Shown here: positions 24,067 through 33,568 of the stretch, one piece after another
Numbering within the stretch: the stretch's first letter is position 1
How the letters are laid out: each line of letters opens with the position of its first letter
Assembly: GCA_964403795.1 (NCBI GenBank)
Contig: CAYOHP010000013.1
Coordinates: 37,647 to 89,825, forward strand
Source of the DNA: CAYOHP01 sp964403795 [NCBI: uncultured bacterium]
Lineage (GTDB): Bacteria > Muiribacteriota > UBA6191 > CAZXTJ01
Reading direction: 5' to 3'
DNA length: 52,179 bases
Program-made: the position numbers and the translations under genes
Notes under the pieces: model-generated
The model's input: only the letters and a program-made list of their open reading frames with translations
What the model was told of the DNA's origin: nothing
The model's database searches: none

Positions 24067-24436
24067 GGTAGGAGAACCCGATCACGTGCCCGCCCGGCTC
24101 CCGGACCCAGATCTCCTCGGCGCCGTAGAAGGTCTGGCGTCGCGGCACCAGCACCGTCGCCGGGTCGAGACGGGCCTCGATGGCGGCGAGATCGGTGACC
24201 TCCAGGTAGAGGAAGCAGGATCCCGAGACCCGGGGCACAAGGGCCGGCAGGTCCTCGCCCAGGCTGGCGCGGGTCTGGAGCATGAGTTCGAGGCCGCCCC
24301 CGGCCAGGACCACGAAGCCGAGGCGGTCGCCGTGGGAGACCTCGACGGTCTTGGCCAGCCCGAGCCCCTCCCAGAAGGGAAGGCAGGTCTCGATCGCCTC
24401 CACCACCAGGATCGGGGTCAGGTTGGTGAGTCTCAA
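24056..24436 (-). CDS. VOC (glyoxalase/bleomycin-resistance fold) protein
   Basis: 126 residues from TTG 24434-24436, preceded by a GAGAGGGG ribosome site. Two beta-alpha-beta-beta-beta modules: LTNLTPILVVEAIETCLPFW with GLGLAKTVE, LGFVVLAGGGLELMLQTRAS, then FLYLEVTDLAAIEARL, and the closing VREPGGHVIGFSYRE. Glu at ELMLQ and Glu at VREPGG are in the usual metal-ligand positions, so a metal-dependent enzyme is possible. VOC substrates cannot be predicted from fold alone. A TACCGT hexamer about 24 bases upstream may be the -10. Confidence 0.8.
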   Translation of the reverse strand: MRLTNLTPILVVEAIETCLPFWEGLGLAKTVEVSHGDRLGFVVLAGGGLELMLQTRASLGEDLPALVPRVSGSCFLYLEVTDLAAIEARLDPATVLVPRRQTFYGAEEIWVREPGGHVIGFSYREE

Positions 24437-24504
24437 AGGGGGCCCCTCTCGGCCGGGACCCACGGTATCCCTCCCGACCCGGCGAGGGGAACCCCCGCCC
24501 CGGA

Positions 24505-24858
24505 TCAGGCGGGGTTCTGCAGCAGGGCCTCGATGCGGCCAGTGGACCAGAACACCGCCCCGATCCCGGCCGAAAGGATCACCAGGTTGGAGCCGGTCAG
24601 GACACCGGAAATCGCCATGGCCCCGGGGACCGGGATCACGAGGTATACGACCGCCCATCGCAGCGAGGGCAGGAACCAGGCGTAGCCGGCGATCGTGGAC
24701 ACAATCCCGACCATGCCGAGGAGCAGGGCGATCCAGTTCGCAGTCTCCAGGCCGTGGCGCCCGGGCGCGACCAGGAACATGCACACGAAGGGAGCGACCA
24801 GGCCGAAGACCAGGAGGGCGAGTCCATCGAGGGGATGCCGCAGTCGCTCGAGAAGCAT
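24505..24858 (-). CDS. Small four-helix membrane protein
   Basis: 117 residues from ATG 24856-24858 behind a GGAAGGAACC ribosome site. Four hydrophobic helices: LDGLALLVFGLVAPFVCMFL, WIALLLGMVGIVSTIAGYAW, WAVVYLVIPVPGAMAISGVL, then NLVILSAGIGAVFWSTGRI. No motif identifies a function. The 276 bases between it and the divergent M28 peptidase gene must hold both promoters, but no convincing -35/-10 pair was seen there. Confidence 0.65.
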   Translation of the reverse strand: MLLERLRHPLDGLALLVFGLVAPFVCMFLVAPGRHGLETANWIALLLGMVGIVSTIAGYAWFLPSLRWAVVYLVIPVPGAMAISGVLTGSNLVILSAGIGAVFWSTGRIEALLQNPA

Positions 24859-25134
24859 GGGGAGGGTTCCTTCCGTTCGTGAGCCACCGTTGCAGGCCCA
24901 TCACGCAAAGACCGCGCCAGTCCCGGAGACGGCCAGGAGAGCGGGTCGGTTCCTCCCCGTCCGGCCGGAGTGTGCGACCCGCCTCACATCCCGCCGGGGC
25001 CGGGGCGCCCTGCCGCACACCGCTCCGACTCGATTGGGAACACCGTTTCCGGTAGCCATGACTCCTCACCATGAGCTAGCTTGGCGGGCTGCTCGCCAGT
25101 ACCCGAGTAGAGAGCAGCGAGAAGAGAAGCCAGT

Positions 25135-26391
25135 ATGCGCACCCCCACCCGCCTCCGGCCGATCCTCGGCCTCGCCGTCGTCGCCCACGCCCTGACCCTG
25201 GCCGGCGCCACCGCCGCCCCGCTCGACCGGGGCCTGGCCCGCTTCCAGAGCCTGCATGCCGCGGTCGACCCCGCCGCCACCCGGGCCCCCGGCGAAGATC
25301 TCCTCGACGAGGGCTTCCTGCGCGAGTCGCTCATGTTCCTGGCCGACGACGCCTCGGCGGGCCGCAAGCCCGGCAGCCCCGAGCTCGAAGTGAGGGTCCA
25401 GGACTGGCTGATCGCCCAGCTCTCCTCCTGGGGCCTCTCCCCGGCGGGGAACGCCGAGGGCACCAACTTCCGCCAACCCTTCAAGGCCAGCTCCTGGTGG
25501 CCGTTCGCGGGCGAGATCGAGCCCGAGGTCCTGCCGGTGCACGAGGACGAGCTCTACTGCGGCGAGCCGAACCGCTTCGGGGTGGCGCTCGACCCTGAGG
25601 GCAACCCGGTTACCCTCGACGAACCCGACTTCCTCGCCAAGGTCGGGCGCGACACCATGGACGACGAGCTGCGGGCGATCGGCCTCGAGGCCGCCTACGA
25701 CACCCACAACATCGCCGCCATGCTCCCGGGCTCGGACCCGACGCTGGCCCAGGAGGTCGTGGTGCTCGGCGCCCACATGGACCACCTCGGGAAGAGCGGC
25801 TCGGCCATCTACAACGGGGCCGACGACAACGCCTCGGGCTCGACCGCCCTGCTGGGACTGGCCCGGGCCTTCGCGGCGGCCGCCCGCCGAGGCCAGGGCC
25901 CGGCGAGGAGCCTGCTCTTCCTCTGGTTCTCGGCCGAGGAGATGGGCCTGCTCGGCTCGCTCTACTGGGTGAAGACCCCCACCGTCCCGCTCACCCGGGT
26001 CAAGGCGATGCTCAACATGGACATGCTCGGCCGGACCGAGACCGACGAGGTCTCGGTGTGGTGCGGCACCGACCGGGGGCGGGAAGCCGGCTTCCATCCC
26101 TGGCACGACGCCGACGGCCTGGGCTTCTCCTCGGTGAACCACGACATCGCCAGCTACCTGCGGCGCAGCGACCAGTACGCCTTCTACAAGAAGGGCATCC
26201 CGGTGCTCTTCTTCTTCGAGGGCTTCCAGGGCAGCTCGCAGGGCGCCATGAACCCCGACTACCACCGGGCCGGCGACGATCCGGGCAAGATCGACATCTC
26301 CAAGCTCACCCGGGCCACCCGCTTCATCTACCGCCACGCCTGGCGGGCCGGCTTCGAGCCCCTGCCGGGTCCCCTCGCACCCGAAGGGTGA
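25135..26391 (+). CDS. Secreted M28-family zinc aminopeptidase
   Basis: 418 residues from ATG 25135, ribosome site GAGAAGAGAA. A Sec signal (LRPILGLAVVAHALTLAGAT-A) is followed by an M28 peptidase domain with all five co-catalytic zinc ligands: GAHMDHLG (His214), NGADDNASGS (Asp230), SAEEMGLLGS (Glu268/269), LNMDMLGR (Asp296) and DYHRAGDD (His377). It should remove N-terminal residues from peptides in the periplasm or outside the cell. It stands alone in orientation between a divergent membrane-protein gene and a secreted protein gene 198 bases downstream. Confidence 0.92.
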   Translation: MRTPTRLRPILGLAVVAHALTLAGATAAPLDRGLARFQSLHAAVDPAATRAPGEDLLDEGFLRESLMFLADDASAGRKPGSPELEVRVQDWLIAQLSSWGLSPAGNAEGTNFRQPFKASSWWPFAGEIEPEVLPVHEDELYCGEPNRFGVALDPEGNPVTLDEPDFLAKVGRDTMDDELRAIGLEAAYDTHNIAAMLPGSDPTLAQEVVVLGAHMDHLGKSGSAIYNGADDNASGSTALLGLARAFAAAARRGQGPARSLLFLWFSAEEMGLLGSLYWVKTPTVPLTRVKAMLNMDMLGRTETDEVSVWCGTDRGREAGFHPWHDADGLGFSSVNHDIASYLRRSDQYAFYKKGIPVLFFFEGFQGSSQGAMNPDYHRAGDDPGKIDISKLTRATRFIYRHAWRAGFEPLPGPLAPEG

Positions 26392-26589
26392 CTCCGGGCT
26401 TTCCTCCCGCGAGGTGCGCGCCAGGGTGACCGCCTGGCTTCCCGGGTATCCACCCTCGTCCCCTCGCGATTCTCCGTGGGAAGGCTGCCACGCGGCTCCC
26501 CGGGCCGGGTTCCGTGGATCCGGCACGCCTCGTGCTTCTCAAGCCGGGGAGTCTCGCCGTCGAAGAGCGGGACCGGCGGAGGAGGAACG

Positions 26590-27489
26590 ATGTCCCGGAT
26601 CCGGCGAGGCGCGGCCCTGTCCCTGCTGACGATGGCCCTGGCCGCGGGGGTTTCGCCCGTCGCCGCCCAGACCTGGGTGGGGACCGGCGAGAACATCTTC
26701 CCGGTCACCCCCGATCGCATCTGGCGGGACAACCTGGGGTCCTACCACGTGGACTACAACACGGCCGCGGCCACCGATGGCCTCGGCCCGTCGAATGCGT
26801 TCGAGGCCTCGCATCGCAACGACGCCCTCGACGCGCTCCGGTCGAGGATCGCCGCCACCGACGGCAAGGACAACTACCCCGATCTGTACTCGTTGAACGG
26901 CCTCTTCGGCACCGAGCGCACCTGGCAGAACTACGTGAATCCCCACGCCATCCGGGACCGGGTCGCCGACGACTTCGGGACCTTCGTCTCGGGGATCCCC
27001 GGCATGTCGACCCCCAACGACCCCTTCGCCACCCGGGTCACCGATCGCTTCGAGGGTTCGCTGGCCCGGACCGACTTCGACCGGCGGGCCGCCACCGACG
27101 GCAATATCCTCGGCTGGTTCGGCGGCGAGACCACCGACCAGGCGAGCACCCGGTTCACCGACGATGCCCGCCGCACCTTCTGGGGCAGCGTGGTCACCGA
27201 GCTCGACAACCCGCCGGCGCTCTCCACCCACCCGGACCTGGCCACCGCCCGCGACTACTACGACGGGTGGCAGCATGGCCGCACCTGGGCCGACGCCCAG
27301 GGCTTCGGGCCGGTCCGCCTGCGCCCCTCGACCGAGCGCACCATCGGCACCTACGAAGGCGCCTTCCAGGCGAGCGAGATCTTCGGGGCCACCGGCTCGA
27401 CGGCACCCGTGGAGGCGTCCGGGCTGATCCAGGCTGCCGGTCCCCGTCCCGCTCCTGCGACCGAGTCGGCGCTCCCCGAAGGCGGGTGA
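26590..27489 (+). CDS. Secreted protein of unknown function
   Basis: 299 residues from ATG 26590 with an ideal ribosome site (GGAGGAACG). A clear signal peptide (RRGAALSLLTMALAAGVSPVAAQ) precedes a mature domain rich in Asp, Thr, Arg and aromatics, with loosely repeated patterns such as VTDRFEGSLARTDFDRR and STRFTDDARRTFWG. No cysteine pairs or enzyme motifs are obvious and I do not recognise the family. The 198-base gap upstream shows no other gene. The gene converges on the efflux-pump gene. Confidence 0.72.
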   Translation: MSRIRRGAALSLLTMALAAGVSPVAAQTWVGTGENIFPVTPDRIWRDNLGSYHVDYNTAAATDGLGPSNAFEASHRNDALDALRSRIAATDGKDNYPDLYSLNGLFGTERTWQNYVNPHAIRDRVADDFGTFVSGIPGMSTPNDPFATRVTDRFEGSLARTDFDRRAATDGNILGWFGGETTDQASTRFTDDARRTFWGSVVTELDNPPALSTHPDLATARDYYDGWQHGRTWADAQGFGPVRLRPSTERTIGTYEGAFQASEIFGATGSTAPVEASGLIQAAGPRPAPATESALPEGG

Positions 27490-27501
27490 GACGGCACCGC
27501 C

Positions 27502-30500
27502 TCAGCCCCGCTCCGGCGGTGTCCTCCCCGCGGCCCCGAAGCGGAGATAGAGCGCCGGCACCACCACCATGTTGAGGAGGGTCGAGCTCACCAGGCCGTA
27601 GAGGATCACGATCGCCATGGGCGTCTGGATCTCGCTCCCGGGCTTGCCACCGGAGAGCGCCAGCGGGATCAGCGCCAGGGCCGAGGTGATGGCGGTCATG
27701 AGGATCGGCGAGAGGCGTTCCATGGCGCCGCGCTCGACCGCCTCCCGGAGGTTGCGGATGCCCTCGGCCTCCACCAGGTGCTGGATGTGGGTGATCATCA
27801 GCAGGCCGTTGCGGGTGGCGACCCCGAAGAGGGTGATGAAGCCGATCATCGAAGCCACCGAGAGGACCCCGTCGGTCACGACCACCCCGACCACGCCTCC
27901 GAGCAGGGCCAGCGGGAGGTTCACCATGACCAGGGCTGCGTCCCGGACCGAGTCGAGGGCCACGTAGAGGAGCAGGAAGGTCCCCAGCACCGCCCCCAGT
28001 CCCAGGATCGCCAGGAGCCGCGACGCCTCCTCGGCGCTCTCGAACTGTCCTCCGTACTCGACGTGGTAGCCCTCGGGAAGGGGCACGCCCGCGTCCACGG
28101 CCCGCCGGATTTCTCCGACCACCTCGCCCAGGGCCCGGTCCGCCACGTTGCACATGACCACGATCTTGCGCTGCACGTTCTCCCGGCTGATGGTGTTGGG
28201 TCCGAGGTCCTCGCGCACATCGGCCAGCGCCCCCAGCGGCACCTGGGCCCCCGACGGGGTGGCGAACAGGGCCGAACGGAGGGCGTCGATCGAGCTCCGT
28301 CCCTCGGGATCCATCTTCACCACCAGGGCGTAGCTGGCCTGCCCTTCGACGACCCTGGTGACCTCGTGCTCGTAGAAGGAGGTCTCCACCGCCTCCGCCA
28401 CGTCCTCGACGCTCATGCCATGGTGGGCCAGGGCATCCCGGAGGAGCTGGATCCGGACGAAGGGGATCTCGGCCTGCTGCTCGGTGGACAGGTCGACGAC
28501 CCCTGGGACGCCCCGCATGGCCGCCTCCACCTGGCGGGCCAGCCTCCGGAGCTCGGGGAGTTCGGGACCGAAGACCTTGACCGCGATGTTGGCCCTGGTC
28601 CCCGAGAGCATGTGGTCGATCCGGTGCGAGATCGGCTGCCCGATCACCACGCTGGTGCCCGGGACCAGCCGGAGGTCGTCGCGCAGCGCGGCCAGGAAGG
28701 TCGCCTTCGACCGCCCTCCCGGACGCAGGCCGACCTCGATCTCCGAGGCGTTCACGTCCTGGGCATGCTCGTCGAGTTCGGCGCGACCGGTCCGCCGGGC
28801 GGTTCCCCGCACCTCGGGATGGGCGAGCAGGATCTCCTCCACCATGCGTCCGATCTGGTCCGATTGCTCCAGCGAGGTCCCCGGCAGGGTCACCGCGCTC
28901 ACCGTCAGCGCCCCCTCCTCGAACTCGGGGAGGAAGGCCCTGCCGGTCGCCGCGAGGCGCCACCCGGCATAGCCCGTGGCTGCCAGGGAGAGGAACGCGA
29001 TCGTCTTCCAGCGCGGCAGGAGCAGCTTCAGCACGGGGCGGTAGACGGCCTTGAGCAGCCTCACCGGCAGCGGGTCATGGTCGGCATCCGCACCGTAGTC
29101 GCGCAGCAGCACGAAGCAGAGCGCGGGCGTGACCATGAGGGCCACCACCAGGGAGGCGGCCAGCGAGACCACATAGGCGAAGCCCAACGGATGGAGGAGA
29201 CGCCCCTCGACTCCCGAGAGTGCGAAGAGCGGGAGGAACACGAGCACGATCACGACCGTGGCGAAGACGATCGAGCCGCGGATCTCCTTGCTGGCCTCGA
29301 GCACCACCGTGAAGCGGTCCCGGCGTTCGGCTTCGGGGAGGGCGGCGTTGCCCCGCAGTCTCCGGACGACGTTCTCGACGTCCACGATGGCGTCGTCCAC
29401 CAGGCTCCCCACCGCGATCGCCATGCCCCCCAGCGTCATGGTGTTGATGGTGGCCCCGGTGGCTTTCATGGCCAGGACCGCGGTCACCAGGGACAGGGGG
29501 ATGGTGATCACGGTGATCACGGTGGCCCGCAGGCTCCACAGGAAGAGGGCGATCACCAGCACCACGAGCACCGCCCCGTCCCGCAGGGCCGCCTCCACGT
29601 TGGCGACCGCCACCTCGATGAAGTCCGACTGGCGGAAGACGTGGCGCTCGATCGCCATCCCGGCAGGCAGGGTGCGCTGGATCTCGTCGAGCACCCGGTC
29701 CAGCTTCCGGGTCAGGGTCAGGGTGTTGACGTCCGGCTGCTTCTGGATCCCCAGGATCACCGCGGGGCGCCCTCCGCTGGACCCGGTACCCCGCCGCAAC
29801 CCGGCCCCCACCTGCACCTCGGCGACGTCGCCCACCCGGATCGGCACCCCTTGTCTCAGCTCGACCAGGGTGGCGGCGATCTCCTCCGCGCTCCGGAGAC
29901 GTCCCTCAGCGTGGATCAGGAGCTGGCGTCCCCCCGTCTCGAGGAATCCGGCCGAGACGTTCTCGTTGCTCTCCCGGAGCGCCTTCACCACGTCGAGGAT
30001 CCCGAGCCGGTAGGCGTTCATCCGCTCGGGATCGAGCACCACCTGGTACTGCTTGGTGTCGCCCCCGGTGGGCACGACCTGCGAGACGCCGGGCACCGCC
30101 AGCAGGCGACGCCGGAGCATCCAGTCGGCGGCCCCCTTCAGCTCCATCGGGGTGTGGCGGTCCGAGGAGAGCGCCAGGAACATGATCTCGCCCATGATCG
30201 AGGAGACCGGGGCGAGCACCGGGGGCGCCACGTGCGGGGGCAGGGCGCCCTGGGCCAGCTGCAGCTTCTCGGACACGATCTGGCGAGCCCGGTAGATCTC
30301 CGCGCCCCATTCGAATTCGATCCACACGATGCCGATGCCCACCCCTGTCGAGGAGCGGATCCGCCGCACCTGGGGGGCGCCGTTCAAAGTGGTCTCGATG
30401 GGGAAGACGATGGTCCGTTCCACTTCCTCCGGTGCCATCCCGTGGGCCTCGGCGATCACCGTCACGGTCGGGGCGGTCAGGTCCGGGAACACGTCGATCG

Positions 30501-30603
30501 GCATCCGCGCCGTCTCGAGGGCACCCCATAGGAGAACGATCAGAGCCCCCGCCAGCACCAGGAAGCGGTTCCGGAGCGACCATCCGATCAGCGAGTCGAG
30601 CAT
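27502..30603 (-). CDS. CusA/CzcA-type RND heavy-metal efflux pump, inner-membrane subunit
   Basis: 1033 residues, full length for the family, from ATG 30601-30603. N-terminal helix LRNRFLVLAGALIVLLWGAL, then a porter domain (GMAPEEVERTIVFPIETTLN), the RND proton-relay helix GGMAIAVGSLVDDAIVDVEN (about 395-415, paired Asp), and a second half with LGAVLGTFLLLYVALDSVR and FGVATRNGLLMITHIQHL. It would form a trimer in the inner membrane and drive metal export by proton flow through the adjacent fusion and outer-membrane proteins. Last gene of a five-gene operon headed by a BlaI-type repressor. The metal cannot be fixed from sequence. Confidence 0.93.
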   Translation of the reverse strand: MLDSLIGWSLRNRFLVLAGALIVLLWGALETARMPIDVFPDLTAPTVTVIAEAHGMAPEEVERTIVFPIETTLNGAPQVRRIRSSTGVGIGIVWIEFEWGAEIYRARQIVSEKLQLAQGALPPHVAPPVLAPVSSIMGEIMFLALSSDRHTPMELKGAADWMLRRRLLAVPGVSQVVPTGGDTKQYQVVLDPERMNAYRLGILDVVKALRESNENVSAGFLETGGRQLLIHAEGRLRSAEEIAATLVELRQGVPIRVGDVAEVQVGAGLRRGTGSSGGRPAVILGIQKQPDVNTLTLTRKLDRVLDEIQRTLPAGMAIERHVFRQSDFIEVAVANVEAALRDGAVLVVLVIALFLWSLRATVITVITIPLSLVTAVLAMKATGATINTMTLGGMAIAVGSLVDDAIVDVENVVRRLRGNAALPEAERRDRFTVVLEASKEIRGSIVFATVVIVLVFLPLFALSGVEGRLLHPLGFAYVVSLAASLVVALMVTPALCFVLLRDYGADADHDPLPVRLLKAVYRPVLKLLLPRWKTIAFLSLAATGYAGWRLAATGRAFLPEFEEGALTVSAVTLPGTSLEQSDQIGRMVEEILLAHPEVRGTARRTGRAELDEHAQDVNASEIEVGLRPGGRSKATFLAALRDDLRLVPGTSVVIGQPISHRIDHMLSGTRANIAVKVFGPELPELRRLARQVEAAMRGVPGVVDLSTEQQAEIPFVRIQLLRDALAHHGMSVEDVAEAVETSFYEHEVTRVVEGQASYALVVKMDPEGRSSIDALRSALFATPSGAQVPLGALADVREDLGPNTISRENVQRKIVVMCNVADRALGEVVGEIRRAVDAGVPLPEGYHVEYGGQFESAEEASRLLAILGLGAVLGTFLLLYVALDSVRDAALVMVNLPLALLGGVVGVVVTDGVLSVASMIGFITLFGVATRNGLLMITHIQHLVEAEGIRNLREAVERGAMERLSPILMTAITSALALIPLALSGGKPGSEIQTPMAIVILYGLVSSTLLNMVVVPALYLRFGAAGRTPPERG

Positions 30604-30616
30604 CGACCTGGCCCCC

Positions 30617-32254
30617 TCAGTGGGCGTGCCCGTGGGAGGGCACCGAACCGGCGGCGGCCGCCAGGCGGAGGTAGTACGCCCCCCGGGTGACCACCCGGTC
30701 CCCGGGTTCGAGTCCCTCGCGGACCTCGATCCAGTCCTCGTCCTCGAGCCCCAACGTGAGCGGTCGTCGGGCGAAGGTCTCGCCGGCAACCTGCACGTAG
30801 GCCACCGGGCGACCTGCCTCGTCGACCACCGCGCTCCGCGGCACGGCCAGGCATTCCCTGGCGTTCCCGGTGAGGATCCGGACCGAGGCATGCATCCCCA
30901 GCCGCAGCACGCCCTCCGTATTCGGGACCTCGTACACGACGGCCAGCGTCCGGGTCCCGGGATCGACCTCGTTCCCGATCCGGACCAGGTGTCCGCCTCC
31001 GGTCCCGTCGACCTCGAACACCCGGGAGGACCCCTCGAGCTGGAACCAGGCGCCGCTGGCCTCACCGATCTCGGCGATCCGGGCCGCCGGGACCCTGGCC
31101 TCGAGCCAGAGGTGCTCCAGGTCCACGACCCGGAAGAGGCGCTCTCCCTGGTCGACGAAGACGCCGGCGACCGCCTGGCAGGAGACCACGGTCCCGGCCA
31201 ACGGGGTCCTCAGTTCGATCCTCCCGGCCGCCCCTTCGCCCTCGGACTTCTGCATCTCCCGGAACGCCGAGCGTCGCCGCTCGGCTGCGCCCACTTCGGC
31301 CTCGGCAGCAGCCTTGCGGCTCTTCGCCTCCAGGACCCGCCGCTCGGGCACCGCCTCCTGGCGGAGCAGCGTCTCTGCCCTCTGCAGCTCGGCCTCGGCC
31401 ACCGAGAGTTCGAGCCGGGCCCGTTCGACCGCCAGGTCCAGGCCCGCGGGATCGCCTACCGATTCCGCCAGCGGGACCGCCACCAGGCCCATCACCTGGT
31501 CTCTCTCGACCCTCTCCCCCACGTCGGGAAGATGCCCCCCTGGGGCCAGGAGCCGACCCCGCTGGGGAGGGACGATCCAGGCTTCCCCATGGTGACGCGG
31601 CAGGATCACCCCGAAGGCGCGCAGCGAGGGCCGCAGCGACCGCCGACCCACCGGATCGAGCCGGAAGTCGAGCTTCCACTGCTGCTCCTTCAGGAAGGGG
31701 ATCTCGTCCGCCTCATCGACCTCGGTCCCGGCCCCTGCCTCGGCGGCGGTTCCGGCTGCGATGGCCTCGGCGACCGAGGCATGCACCATGTAGGGTCCCA
31801 GGTCATGCACCTCTCGCAGCCCCGGCGAGTCCACCTCGATGGTGAGCTGGCGCAAGCCGGTCGCCTTCGGCTCGACCAGGGTGCGGAAGTACCCGGGACG
31901 ATCCGGCCCCTCCTTGACGAACCGCTCCTCCGGTGCGCCTGCGCCCGAGAGGCGCACCGTGACCGACCCGGCCGCCACCGCCCGGTAGTCCTCGAGGCGG
32001 GTCAGGTGGACCGCGAACGGCCAGGCGCGCCCCTTGACGAGGGCCGGGAACTGGACGAACAGCTCGCTGGCGCGGCCCGTCAAGGTGGCGTCCTGGTCGG
32101 GAGGCTCGGGCTCGCTGGCAGCTCCTTCCGAATGCGGATGGGCGTGGTCCCCGTGGCCGCCCTCGCCGTGGGCATGGGCGTGGGGCTCAGGGCCACACCC
32201 CGGGACCGAGGCGACCACCAGGCCGAGAGCCAGTACCCATCGGTGAGCATTCAC
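30617..32254 (-). CDS. Membrane fusion protein (CusB/CzcB-type) with His-rich N-terminus
   Basis: 545 residues from GTG 32252-32254, overlapping the upstream stop (GTGA). A lipobox-like ASVPGC ends the signal sequence and is followed by a metal-binding-like stretch PHAHAHGEGGHGDHAHPHSE. A beta domain (about 55-190), an alpha-hairpin (ERARLELSVAEAELQRAETL onward) and the lipoyl/barrel halves (RTPLAGTVVSCQAVAGVFVD, VEVREGLEPGDRVVTRGAYY) are in normal order. The tail ends HGHAH. It should bridge the RND pump and the outer-membrane channel; the extra N-terminal domain is longer than in classic CusB. Confidence 0.9.
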   Translation of the reverse strand: MNAHRWVLALGLVVASVPGCGPEPHAHAHGEGGHGDHAHPHSEGAASEPEPPDQDATLTGRASELFVQFPALVKGRAWPFAVHLTRLEDYRAVAAGSVTVRLSGAGAPEERFVKEGPDRPGYFRTLVEPKATGLRQLTIEVDSPGLREVHDLGPYMVHASVAEAIAAGTAAEAGAGTEVDEADEIPFLKEQQWKLDFRLDPVGRRSLRPSLRAFGVILPRHHGEAWIVPPQRGRLLAPGGHLPDVGERVERDQVMGLVAVPLAESVGDPAGLDLAVERARLELSVAEAELQRAETLLRQEAVPERRVLEAKSRKAAAEAEVGAAERRRSAFREMQKSEGEGAAGRIELRTPLAGTVVSCQAVAGVFVDQGERLFRVVDLEHLWLEARVPAARIAEIGEASGAWFQLEGSSRVFEVDGTGGGHLVRIGNEVDPGTRTLAVVYEVPNTEGVLRLGMHASVRILTGNARECLAVPRSAVVDEAGRPVAYVQVAGETFARRPLTLGLEDEDWIEVREGLEPGDRVVTRGAYYLRLAAAAGSVPSHGHAH

Positions 32255-33558
32255 GGCTCGGTGCCTCCCGTCAGGCGGTCGAGTTCGATCCGGGCCCTGC
32301 GGGCCGCCAGCGCCAGCTCCAACCGACGCGTCTTCACCGCGAAGATCCCCTGGTAGGCGTCGAGGAGGGCGAGGATCCCGACCTCTCCGGCCCGGTAGGC
32401 GGCCTCGGTGGTCCGCAGCATCTCCTCCGCCGGGACCTCGGCCTCGGCGCGGAAGCGTCCTGCGATCTCCACCAGGCGCCTCTCCCTGGTGCGACTGCCG
32501 CGCACCCCTGCCTCGGCCTCGCGCAGCAGCATCCCCAGCTCGCCCTCGGCCTGACGCCGGCGCCCCGCCGCGCTGGCGGCGGCGCCCTGGTTGCGATCGA
32601 AGATCGGCAGCGGCACGGCGGAGTAGGCGACCGGCCCGCTCTGGTCGACACCACCGGAGCGGGAGTCCTTGATCCCGCCTCCGATCGTGAACGCAGGGAT
32701 CTTCCAACCGCGCGCCACGCGCTCGTCGAGCCGGGCCGCCTCGGCTTCCTCGCGCAGCGCCTGCAGATCGGGTCGGAGCGCGAGCCGACGGAGCAGGATC
32801 TCGAGGGCTTCCGGTTCTTCGCCGGGGAGCAACTCCCCGACCACGAGAGGGGCGCGTCCGACCAGCTCGGGGAGTGGGCCGACCAGGCCCGCGAGTCGGT
32901 CCCTCATCTCGGCGAGTCCCGCTTCTTCCTCGGCCAGCGAGGCACGGGCCAGCGCCTGTTCCCGCTCCACCGCCTTCAGGTCGTACCCGGAAGCGTCCCC
33001 TGCCCGCCGCCGGAATCCCACCACCTCCGCCACCCGGGTCAACCGGAAGCCGCGGTCCTCGGCTGCCGCCACCCGCTCCTGGGCGGCCAGGGTCGTGAAG
33101 AACGCCTCCCGGACCTTGGCCGCCACCTCGACCCTCAACATCCGGGAGCGTTCCCGAGCTCCCGCCACCCGGGCCTCGGCGGCGCGGACCCGGACCGCCC
33201 GCCTCTTCCCCGGCTCCACGGTCTGCTGGAGGAACAGGATCCCCTCGTCGCTGCCGACACCGCCGGACTTGGCCTGCTCGAACGTGAACGAGAACTGCGG
33301 GTTCTGCCAGCGGCGGGTGCCGGTGAGTTCCCCTTCCTGCTCCTCGACCAGGCCCGCCATCAGGTTCGCCAGGTCGTCCCGTGCCAGGGCCCGCGCCAGG
33401 GCTTCCCGTTCGGGGAGAGGTCCCTCCGCCGGACCGGTCGTCTCGGCGGAGCCTACGCCGACCGCCAGCACCAGTCCGACCGCCAGCGGGAGGGACCTCG
33501 GGCGATCGCTCGCCCGCGTTGCCTGCCCCCGCGCTCCCCCGGTCCGATGCCGCTGCAT
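32251..33558 (-). CDS. TolC/CusC-family outer-membrane efflux channel
   Basis: 435 residues from ATG 33556-33558. A signal peptide (LPLAVGLVLAVGVGSA-E) precedes two long-helix repeats of the outer membrane efflux protein family (VRVRAAEARVAGARERSRML, EAFFTTLAAQERVAAAEDRG, and a matching second set ending LELALAARRARIELDRLTGG). The periplasmic strand segment NPQFSFTFEQ is typical. It forms the trimeric exit duct for the RND pump encoded downstream. Ten bases separate it from the M56 protease gene. Confidence 0.88.
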   Translation of the reverse strand: MQRHRTGGARGQATRASDRPRSLPLAVGLVLAVGVGSAETTGPAEGPLPEREALARALARDDLANLMAGLVEEQEGELTGTRRWQNPQFSFTFEQAKSGGVGSDEGILFLQQTVEPGKRRAVRVRAAEARVAGARERSRMLRVEVAAKVREAFFTTLAAQERVAAAEDRGFRLTRVAEVVGFRRRAGDASGYDLKAVEREQALARASLAEEEAGLAEMRDRLAGLVGPLPELVGRAPLVVGELLPGEEPEALEILLRRLALRPDLQALREEAEAARLDERVARGWKIPAFTIGGGIKDSRSGGVDQSGPVAYSAVPLPIFDRNQGAAASAAGRRRQAEGELGMLLREAEAGVRGSRTRERRLVEIAGRFRAEAEVPAEEMLRTTEAAYRAGEVGILALLDAYQGIFAVKTRRLELALAARRARIELDRLTGGTEP

Positions 33559-33568
33559 GCGATCCCTT

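Noticed and set aside
27778-30531. A 917-codon plus-strand frame across the RND pump gene.
   Set aside because: The opposite strand encodes a full-length CusA/CzcA pump; the frame has His/Asp/Gln-rich shadow composition and no domain.
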